Shown: one piece after another, positions 1 through 8,679 of the stretch | How positions within the stretch are numbered: the stretch's first letter is position 1 | Layout of the letters: each line of letters starts with the position of its first letter | Source of the DNA: Ettlia oleoabundans | Lineage: Eukaryota; Chlorophyta; Chlorophyceae; Chlamydomonadales | Direction of reading: 5' to 3' | Assembly (NCBI GenBank): GCA_019693395.1 | Contig: JAAMXP010004246.1 | Location: forward strand, 1 to 27,083 | DNA: 27,083 nucleotides | Translations under genes and position numbers: made by a program | Notes under the pieces: model-generated | The model's input: the letters and a program-made list of their open reading frames with translations, nothing else | Database searches by the model: none | Told to the model about the DNA's origin: nothing

Positions 1-681
1 GCACATATCGGCATATAAGCACAAGCAGAAGCGAATTTTGTCTGGGTGTGCTTTAGAAGATGGGAGGCAGCCTGCCAGGCTTTCAAAGGGTGGAATGTGA
101 CACAGCAGCGGCAGCACCAGCAAGAGCGCCACCCACTTGCAGCGGTACCACCAGCATGTGGACCCAGCCAGGCTTTGCTGAGGCCTGTATGGGGCTTGCG
201 GGTGTGTCTGGAAATTGAATCAAGAGCAGTGATGTCCGGTTGGGTTTGTTGGTGTGGTTGAGTCAAGCAGCGAGTTTTAAATGATGGGTTCGTTGCTGCA
301 TGCCACGCCAAGCTGTCGACCCCGCTTTACCACTTCGCTGCTGTGTATTCCCCCCTGACGTGCAGGTGCAGCACCGGTTGCTGCCAGCGGCCCACTGGCC
401 ACAGGGGGCGCATCACCTGCGGCACGGCAGCGGCTGTACTGGGTACCAGCTGTGGGCATCCTGCCTGCTGTGGACAGTTACCGTCGGGATTGTGGACTAG
501 CAGCCATTCCCCTGCCGCCCACCATTGACATTGGATCCATCGCACTGGGTGGTGGAGCGGGGCAGTCGCAAGGGGAGCAGATGGCGGCAAGTACCGAGGT
601 GGTGGCAGCCATGTCTGGGCTGAACGTGTAGGCACCGTGAGCCCCTGTTGCTGCAGACATCTTAGTTGTGGATCGTTTCAT
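1..681 (-). CDS. Possible 5' part of an unrecognised gene leaving the window (weak)
   Basis: The minus strand has an ATG at 681 followed by an open frame to 478 that is rich in Ala, Pro, Ser and Met (it contains MAATTSVLAAICSPC) and looks more like coding sequence than its neighbours. A GTAAC donor lies just left of 482, so 482..681 could be a first exon of 200 nt. Further left, minus-strand open stretches exist at 277-459 and in about 1-160, but I could not find one acceptor that joins them convincingly. No family is recognised. If real, the gene runs leftward out of the window and lies tail-to-head behind the TPR/NudC gene. It could equally be noncoding sequence downstream of that gene. Confidence 0.2.
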
Positions 682-1141
682 GTATTGACATACAGGAATG
701 GAATAGCATCACAAAAGGTGTGGGAACATTCATGACGTGAAATCACTGAGCAGCGTGGTAGTCATGCAAGCTGCCAGGATTGTCGTCACAAGGCATGTCA
801 CACACAGGCAGCTGCCGTGGTTGGGACGGCAAAGCTCGCTTGCACCTATCTTATCACACTCAAACTTTGTGAAGGTAGTAGGCACAGTAGGAGTATCGCA
901 GTTGCAGGTCAAATGGGCAAAGAGCAATGACGTTTGGTGTGAGCTGCCACACCGCTGCAGGCTCATAGCGGGGTGGCGCCCCCCTTGCCAGAGCGCACAG
1001 CCCCCAGGCTGTTCTCCCCCAGTACGACGCGGAAGTCGTCGAAGCCTTCTGGGTCAATCAGACCTGCAGCAGTACATGACTCTTCAATGTTATTGCTTGA
1101 AACCGCGCGACCGACATGGCAGCCTGTCTGACTACATCAAG
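682..1141. other. Gene-free stretch downstream of the TPR/NudC gene
   Basis: This stretch follows the last in-frame stop of the TPR/NudC gene and probably holds its 3' untranslated region. I see no exon, RNA gene or repeat that I can support. The TGTAA polyadenylation motif common in green algae is not visible here on the minus strand. Confidence 0.4.
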
Positions 1142-2898
1142 CTAGGCCACATGCATCCAGTACCGTGCCTGGGTACAGGGTTCGGCTGACCTGCCGGCGT
1201 AATTGTGTCGCGCGCTCCCGTCCCGCAGCAGTCCGCAGACGACCGCCCCTGGCTGCCCACCGCCACCCACCCCACCTGCTTGCATGTATGCCTGCCGCTC
1301 CTTGATGGCGGCGATCAGTCCCTTGGCCGACTCATCCAGCTGATCATACGGCTTCACCGCCTCATCTGCAAACAGGCATGGTTGGCACATACTACGGGGT
1401 AGATGTCCCACACTTGGCTCCGCACCACTGCGATCTCGCAAAGTTACTCAGCTTACCTTGCACCAATTGGCTGATGGGGCACACAGGCCAGGCAAAGGGC
1501 ATGTCATTGCACAGTTGGGCAAGCAGGCAGGCAGCGACCGTGTTCTGGTGGCTCACCTGCATTCACAGCTTCATGCAACAACTCACGGTAGCTCCTCTCC
1601 TGGCCACCCTCAAACAGCGCTTTCCACCACGACTCCTTGGTCTTGGCCAGCAGCACGTGCACCTGCAGCCATCGCACAGAGATGGGCAAGCAGGGAGTTA
1701 GAGCAGGCAGACAGGAAAGCTCAAAAGCGCTTTTCCAGCTCGATGGCACCTGCTGGGGATCGTGTCGTGCAGAAGCACAGTCCCCTGATGCATCTGGAAC
1801 AGATTGTAGCTGATGGCTCTGTCCATCACCCATGTACCTGAGCTAGCAATCGGCAGTACGGCTGTACCTGCCTGCCACCCCACCGCCCCCCCCTGCTCAC
1901 CTCCTCGTCCTCGAGGCACCAGTGCACCTCCTTGGCTTTCACGGGTCCAAAGAGGGGCCCATCCACCACCCGTCCATACCATTTCAGCCCAACCGTGAGG
2001 TGATTGGCGGTGGCTGCCACCTGCTGGGGCACAACACAACTTCTTCTAGGGTTGAGCTCAATGGTTCAATTGCAACATGTAACACCCGCGAGGAAGGGTC
2101 AGGCAGTTGGGTGCCCACCTGCACCTCCGCAGCCCCGGTGCCAGCTGGCAGCTTGATGTGCACGTCCACACCCACGCTGGTCTGAATCCACCTGCGGCAG
2201 GTGGGCCGCACGTTCAAGGGCATCAGCGGTGGTACAAACGCGGATGCTGCAACGCATTGGGTCTAAGGAAAGCTGTTTGCTGCCGTTCTTCTGCGGCAGA
2301 AGAACGGCTGTGCAGCTGAGGGGCCTCCAATGCAAGATCAACCCTTACAAGCTGCTCAACCGCTCAGCTGCCCACCTGACTCTTTCTGCTAGCGGCAGCG
2401 CCATCCACTGCGCCCGTTTCTTCCGCATCTCCACCGCCAGCTTGCTGCTGTCGTACACATCCTGCAAGTCGGGCACCTCTTCCTCGCCCTCCTCCTCATC
2501 TGCGCGTTCATGTGCCGCCAAGGCTTGTACGGATGGAACGGAACTGCAGGTCAGCGCGTGTGGCTGCTGGACCAGCAGCGGAGAGGCCTGCACAGGAGCG
2601 CCATCCGTGTGAGCAGCAGCGCCAGCAGGCACCTCCTGTGGAAGTTCTTCTATCAGCACAGCGCCGCTTTTATAACTGTGGGTGGTCCCTGGTGTCGCGG
2701 TTGACACACTGCCAGCACCCTTGCTCCCCTTCATGTTGGCTGGCCTGCTGGATGCTGGTGGGCTGGCAGTGGCTTGCGGCTTCTGTTGACCGGGATTCCT
2801 CTTGGCAGCTGCCGAGCGCCCTGGCGTTGCAAGGAAGCCCTTTTTCAGATCAACAAATGATGAGTCAGCATCCTGCTTTGCCCGCTGTGCAGCAGGGT

Positions 2899-2931
<33 letters not shown>

Positions 2932-5794
2932 GACACTGCAGCAGCTTCCTCAAAGCCTGCTGTCCAACGGCGCTCCAGGCCCCTCCCTGTGGTGGCGTCG
3001 ACTTAGGCAGCTGCTGCTGGCGCTGCGCCCGCTCGCAGCACAACAGAAGCAACCTGACAGCCGCCTGACGCAGACCCTTGCTGGCTGCTGCCACACTATG
3101 CTGATTGCCGTCTGAGTTTGCCAGCTGCCAGGCCCAGTATACCATGCTGCCTCGAGCCCGCACAGAAGCTGCACCTGCCGCTGTCAGCAGGGCAAAGTCG
3201 TCGCCGCTGCACGTGTCAGCCACGGCTGCCAGCCTTTCCAGCGCCTTCAACTGGTGCTCCTCCTTGGTGCTGTGGAGGGCCAGGCCTGCAAGGGCTGGTA
3301 CTGCAGTGCCTTGCAGTAGCTTCTCAGCAGCTGCCGGCACCCTGCAGGCAAGGAACAGGCACTTTGGCATGATAAGTGGAAGGGGGCATCAGACGCATGC
3401 CAAGTTTGCACTTGAAATACACATGTTCCTGCAACCATGGCCACACTGCAAAACACGATGCAGAATTCGGCGATACATACAAGCGTGGCACCGTAACATG
3501 GTTTACCTGTCTGCCACTGCGGCGTACAACTTCTGCGCTGCCGTCACGACTGACGGGGTGCAGTAGCTTGTGAGCTCGTCACACAAGGCAAAGAGGTCCC
3601 TGCGGTGGAGCAGAGCTGCCGCAGTGCTGCTTGCTGTCGCCGTGTGCAGCACTAGTCCGAGTGCCAGCTCCAGTAGCGTTCCACCTGCGCCCTGCCCTTG
3701 TTGCTGCGTGCTACTGCCAGGTGGTATCACACTGCCAGCGCCATCTTCCAGGTACAAGGACAGCAGATAGTCTCCTGCAACAGTTGCCAGCAAGTACGCC
3801 CAGAATGCAACGGGAACAAACCACACAGTGGCGTGCTGCACATGAACACATGCCCACAACTACAGTGCTTATGTGGAGATGCCTGCTGCCAAAATTACGG
3901 TGCCACCGCAAACCCCCAGCTGACCTGCAGGGTTGTCTTTGAAGTCTGCTGCAAAGCGGCGCTTGGCATAGGTCTTGGGGTTGCCGTCCAGGCCCAGCAC
4001 AGGGGCCGTGCGCCCCGGCTGCTGCCCGTGTAGCTTCCTAACAAAGGCCAGCAGCTCTGCAAGCGCCAATTAAATTTCTACACTGACTGAAAGGTAGCAT
4101 ACAGCAATTGCACTGGGGGTTGAAATCTGCGACACAACTTGCAATGCGCGAGGCTGGCCAGCTTTTGGGAGGCGCACTGAAAACCTGCTCACCCAGGCAC
4201 ACACAGCCCTACCTATCAGGAAAGCGCCTGCGACCACTTGTCTCTTGCCATTTTTGCTGCTGCTACCCTCCTTCTCCGCCACCGCCTCTGCCACCAGCAG
4301 CTCCCTGCTGGCAAGCGCCAGGTCAGCAGCGGCCACCAGCAGGCTGCGACGCACAGCCACCAGCTCCTCGTTGAAAACCTCCTGCCGCTTCTTACGCAGC
4401 TGTTCCAGGGCTTGCCTCTCAGCTTCTTCCATGGTGACTTTCGCGATGCTGCCGCTACTAGTACTCCCCTTGCCTGGTTGCCCACCCCCGCTGCTGGGTG
4501 CTATGGATTCACCGCTGCTGCTTGCGTCCTTTGTGGTTTCCTTTGGCCCACCCTCTGTCTTGAAAGCAGGCATCCCCTCGATTGCGGCAGCGGCCCTCAC
4601 CAGAGGTAGGAGGGGCCGGAAGGGCAGCAGCGCCTCTACACTGCTGGCATCGCTGCCGTACTGGCGCAGCAGCTGGGCAGCAGCCACCACCGCAGCTGGC
4701 GACAGCTGGTGCAATTGGTCGCTGTCTGCCAGCAATACTAGGATCTGTTCTAATGGACTGCCCCTGCCAGCTGAACCTGGAAGGGGGTGCAGCAGCAGCT
4801 GCTGCCGCACCCATGCATCCCGTGCAGCCGCCCACCCCAGCAGCTGCATGGCAGCAGAACCGCCGCTGTCGCTGCTGCCACAGTCTCCATGTGAGGCCAT
4901 TGAGACCAACCGTTGCCACACTTGTGCAGGCCACAGCACTGCTGCGGTGCCGGCACTTGCTGCCTCGGCTGCTGCCTTGAAAGCGGCTGTTGCTGCCGTG
5001 GCACAGCTGGCATTAGGGCTGGCCAGGTGGAAGAGCAGCAGCAAGTGGCAGTGAGAGCCGAATGCCTCCAAGGCTGCCGCTGCCCGTGCTGTGGCCTCTT
5101 GTCCTTCCTGGCTCAGCAGATTGGCCAGATGGTGGAGCAGTGCTGCCGGGTCAACATCCGCACTGGCCTCGCCATCTGCTTCTGCCTCTAGCTCTGAAAC
5201 CACCTCTTGCACTGCTGCTACGTGTTGGCTCCCCTGTTGAGCTCCAGTCTGCTGCTGCTTGCGCTGCTCATGTGCCAGTCGGGCAGTGGCGTGCACCTTA
5301 AACGCAGCCCAGCTTGCTGACAACTCACCTCTGGGCGCTCCATCCGGCATTGGCAGATCATGAATGACGCCCAGTGCTGCCGCCGCATCACCCAAGTGTA
5401 ACAGAGCCGTGGCAGCCCGAAATGCCGCTTTATCGTGCCGTGGTTGCAGGCGCAGTGCTGCCTGGGCGTCCTGGCCAGCTTCCTCGTACCCTCCCATTCG
5501 CAAGTGTGCCAGCGAGCGATTTGCCAGCAGCGCCACGCGCAGTGTTTCATATGGCGGGGGCTGCTGTGGGGTGCCGGCAATTGGGGTGGTGCAAGGAGCT
5601 GTGGTGTCTAGAGCCTCCAGCGCTGCTGTATAGTGCTGCACAGCAGCATGGTAGTCCTGCACGTGCGATGGAGGGGAGGCGTGGGGTCAGGGAGGGCAAG
5701 GGGAAGGGGGCGGCTGCAGGTTGCCGCAGGCGCCGGGGCTCACCCTACGGCGGAATGCATCATTGCCTGACACTTTATGGTGCTCGGCAGCCAT
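1142..5794 (-). CDS. TPR and armadillo-like repeat protein with C-terminal NudC-type CS domain
   Basis: Exons on the minus strand, in reading order: 5744-5794, 4213-5656, 3925-4056, 3507-3774, 2376-3341, 2119-2191, 1901-2020, 1557-1662, 1142-1365. All eight introns are GT-AG and the phases fit, giving 1127 residues. The ATG at 5794 starts MAAEHHKVSGNDAF, which leads straight into a TPR helix. Three TPR units lie at about residues 8-40 and 57-125. Alanine- and leucine-rich helical sequence resembling armadillo/HEAT repeats covers about 165-370 and 545-760. A Gln-Glu repeat and an acidic patch (DEEEGEEE) follow. Residues about 955-1052 form a CS (p23-like) fold with NudC wording: WIQTSVGVDVHIKLP, VGLKWYGRVVDGPLFGPV, WWKALF. 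A NudC-style tail follows (YDQLDESAKGLIAAIKERQ). CS and TPR modules usually serve Hsp90 or client folding, so a cytosolic co-chaperone role is inferred. The last 45 or so residues after QAYMQAGG look non-family. A donor at 1275/1276 may splice to another end. Confidence 0.85.
2282..2308. repeat. Perfect 13-bp inverted repeat inside an intron
   Basis: The arms 2282-2294 (GCCGTTCTTCTGC) and 2296-2308 are exact reverse complements separated by one base. The element lies inside the intron 2192-2375 of the TPR/NudC gene, just upstream of the first CS-domain exon in reading direction. As RNA it would form a very stable hairpin. As DNA it could form a cruciform. It has no coding role in the model. 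Confidence 0.8.
2901..2930. repeat. (TCCTGC)5 microsatellite, encodes a Gln-Glu repeat
   Basis: Five perfect copies of a 6-bp unit lie within exon 5 of the TPR/NudC gene. On the coding strand the unit reads GCAGGA out of frame register and gives the alternating QEQEQEQEQE stretch. The length is likely to vary between strains but stays in frame because the unit is six bases. Confidence 0.85.
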
Positions 5795-6072
5795 GCTTGG
5801 CGTGGTCCCTTTGGGTTGACAGGGTTGCAGTTCAGCCGTTCATGGTTGATGACCAGGCGACTTCGGCTCGGCACCGGCACTGCAGGGTGCCGTCAACACA
5901 CTTGCAAGGGCTATCCAGCTTACTACAAACGGATCCGAGGCGGAAATTCGCCGAAATCGCCCAGCAGTCAAAGTTTTCTTCCGGCCACAAGCGCCATTTC
6001 ACGCTAACACGGCTTCAACTTGTTGGCTTCTGCGATCAATAAGGCAGACATCAGTGCAGTGGGATATTGAGG
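5795..6072. promoter_or_regulatory. Short divergent spacer, probable bidirectional promoter
   Basis: Only 278 bp separate the start codon of the minus-strand TPR/NudC gene from the proposed start of the plus-strand TLC gene. The spacer must hold both 5' leaders and both promoters. An imperfect palindrome GGCGGAAATTCGCC lies near 5940-5953 and could be a factor-binding site. No clear TATA box was found. The role is inferred from gene arrangement only. Confidence 0.5.
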
Positions 6073-8087
6073 ATGCTGCACCAGGCCTTGGAGTGGGCGG
6101 GGCTGCACGCGCACCTCGATGCGCCGCTGGAGCGCGCAGGGGCCTTTGGTGAGGGTGATTCGGCGGTAGCACGCATGATTACCGGCCGGCAAGCGGGCCC
6201 GGGACCGTGGGGTTACCTTGTAGCCTGTTGCCGCCACCGCGGCCCTTTGCGCTGCAACTTGCCAAGCAACCGCTTTGGCTGCAGCTGTGGGCATGCTGAT
6301 GCTGGATGTCTTCATTTCATACGGACCTTTTGGCGGTCTGCTCTTACGTGCATTCAATCAGGGTCCGGCAGGCACCAAGCAGGCCCGCCGCTTCCTTTCG
6401 CAGGTGCGCCGCCATGCCACGTTTAGCCGCTGCAATATGCAACTTGCACTGTGGTTTGGAAGCATTGACTAAATTGCACGTACACCTACCAACTACCAAT
6501 CCATGCTTAAGCTGTGCACCGTGCCCTCCCTGCCTGCTTTGGACCACCCTTCATTCCTCTGCAGCTATCTGCCAAGTTGGTGGGCATGGTCTTCCTTGCC
6601 GCCATCTTCCCCCCCGCTTTCCACGTGCTGCTGGCAGAGCCGCAGCTAAGTGCAGCGCCCTTTGTGGGGGCCAGCACCGTTTCCCAGCGCTTGATGGAGG
6701 TGTGCTCAGGCTACTTCCTTTACGATATCGCAATATGTTTGTTAAAGTTCGCTGGTGAGTGCCAACTCTGGCCCTAAACTACCTGGCAGCAGAACCTGCA
6801 TGTGGTCCAATGCTTTGCTGCCCATGGCCTGTAATCGCAACTCTTACCAAAATGTCACAGATTGCTCTCACACCACGCACATGCTACTGCCGCCAAGCCT
6901 GCTGGATCTGGTCCACGTCCCCTCCTGTTTGCCCACCTGCTGACCTGCCTTGCTTGCTCTGCAGACAACGGGTTTGAGTTCTTGCTGCACGCCGTGGTGT
7001 GCTCCACTGTGTTCACCACCGCGGCAGTCAAGGGCGTCCTCCACTATTATGGTACGCGACCTGACACCAGGCCTACTGCCGCTCGTCCTGGTCAGGCTGT
7101 TCGTGGTCCTGTGGCACAGTGAGCCTCCGCCGGTCACAATGGGACAGCGCCTGCCCCTCCCTTCCCCTTGTGTCTAGGCCCCAGCATGCCTGCTTCGTTC
7201 ATCTGCCTCCGTTTGCCCTCCTTTCTGGCCTTTCAGGCGCCGCCTTTCTGATGTGGGAGCTGAGCACCCCGCTGCTGTATTTGCGCTGGCTGATGCTGAA
7301 GGCGGGGCTGGGCAGCACGCGCGGCATGCTGCTGGTCAATGTGGCATTCATGCTGGTGTTCTGCGCCTGCCGCAATGTGTGGGGCACAAGTGAGTGGCCG
7401 CTGATTGCACGGTCACTGTTCAGATGCTCCTTCGCTATGTACAGCAGTCAGCACATGCTCCTCTGCTTAGGCATTGGTCAGCTGTGCAATTCCAATCACA
7501 ATTCCCCCTGCAGCAGTACGCAATGCTGTACTTGAATGCCGGGCAGTTGCAACAGTCATGCGTGCTGCGGGTGCAGCGCCAATCGCCCGGCCTTAGGGGG
7601 GCTTGTTGGGGCTCCTCTTTTGTCCTTTCCTCCTCGCGTGACCTGCCTTCCTTTGCATTGATCGCAAGCCTGATGTTGCTCTGCCCCACATGCAGTCATG
7701 ACGATAGTGTTTTGGCAGGACAGCGCTGTGCAGCTGCAGTCGGCCACACCCGCTCTGCCAGCGGCTGCCATCTGGACCATCAGGCACGTGGGCTGCTGCC
7801 AATAGAACCGAAAAGGGCAATCTGCTCGCGCTGGTTGCTTGTGCGCTGGCTTTCAAGTTTACCAGTGGCATGGTTATAGCTGTGTTTGGTGTTTCGCCGT
7901 AGTTGGCGCAATTGCGCAGCACCCGTCAGGTTGAGCGCTGCAGCCTCACCTATCCTTGTGCTGTGTGCATTGGTGTGCCTTGTGCAGGGTGATGTGCATC
8001 TCCCTCAACGCCCTGAACGCTTACTGGCTGTCCCAAATGGTGCGCATTGCATTGTGGGGCGGCAAGCCCAAGACCAAAGACGTGTGA
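6073..8087 (+). CDS. TLC-domain multi-pass membrane protein (TLCD4/TMEM56-like)
   Basis: Exons: 6073-6148, 6285-6403, 6565-6754, 6965-7051, 7237-7389, 7696-7783, 7988-8087, giving 270 residues with consistent phases. The last intron has a GC donor (CAG then GCACGT). Hydrophobic segments lie at about residues 27-48, 68-89, 115-128, 132-153, 158-178, 190-206 and 238-258, as expected for a TRAM/LAG1/CLN8 domain. Typical family wording is WELSTPLLYLRW (residues 164-175), a following segment ending in CRNVWG, and the last segment LNALNAYWLSQMVRI. The protein ends in the lysine-containing tail GGKPKTKDV. The double-histidine LAG motif of ceramide synthases is not seen, so I favour the TLCD/TMEM56 side of the superfamily, whose members act in membrane lipid composition. 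The first exon is the least certain part: a Met at 6293 inside exon 2 is an alternative start. Confidence 0.8.
7784..7987 (+). other. GC-AG intron of the TLC gene
   Basis: The donor is CAG followed by GCACGT and the acceptor is TGTGCAG. This choice is the one that joins TIR to VMCISLNALNAYW in phase. The nearby GT (7788) would shift the last membrane segment out of frame. Confidence 0.7.
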
Positions 8088-8679
8088 GCCATGCTGCTCT
8101 CTCTCTCGGCTCCGCCTTGGTGGCCAGCGCATGCGGCTGCCCCAGAGCTCCCCAGGGCCAGCCCTGGAGCCTCTGGCTGTCAGGCCAGCCCTTGTGGTCG
8201 TGCCCCATTGTCAGCGTGTTTGTCGGTGCATGTTTGCTTTTGTATGTCCCGGCAGGGCAGCATCTGTCCACCAGCTTGTGCCTGCCGGGCTGGCTTCCAA
8301 TCAACATGCTTAATAACAATCTCGTTCCAGAAGTGGTTCTGTACTTGATACATCACCAACAAGCTCCATGTAGCCCTCTTCGAGAACCCTCTACAATTCC
8401 TCTCCTTTTGAAAACATGCTTCCTCGTACTGCTGTTTCTGTTCTGTCAGGCCTTTTGCCATGCCATTCCCTCCTCCACACCTTTGATTGTTAGTTCATTA
8501 AAGTTCATTGACCCAGGCAGGCCTGGGGGCCCTTTTTGTGATGTCACGCACTGTGATCACTGTAGTGACGCTCAATGGGGCATTCACAGGGGTGAGTGGT
8601 TGGCAGCTTCCGTGCTGGCCACAGCAGCATGCTATGCTTCACACCCGCAGAAAACACAGCGGCACTCCAGCATTTCAGG
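8088..8679. other. Convergent 3' intergenic region
   Basis: This stretch of 592 bp lies between the stop codons of the TLC gene (plus) and the GDPD gene (minus). It should contain both 3' untranslated regions. No exon, RNA gene or repeat could be supported, and no TGTAA signal is visible on either strand. A long plus-strand open frame crosses it, but this looks like chance readthrough. Confidence 0.45.

Noticed and set aside
737..1189. Plus-strand open frame of 150 codons
   Set aside because: It starts at GTG rather than ATG, overlaps the last exon of the NudC-type gene on the other strand and shows no family wording.
2041..2100. tRNA-like GGTTCAATTGCAAC string
   Set aside because: No acceptor stem or anticodon arm can be paired around it. 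It lies in a short intron of the NudC-type gene.
4245..5054. Plus-strand open frame of 269 codons
   Set aside because: It is antisense to the large TPR/armadillo-like exon. Its Ser/Ala/Leu-rich protein is what a GC-rich coding exon gives on the opposite strand, and it has no family features.
5374..6042. Plus-strand open frame of 222 codons crossing the divergent promoter
   Set aside because: It overlaps the TPR coding exons on the opposite strand and continues into the spacer with no recognisable domain.
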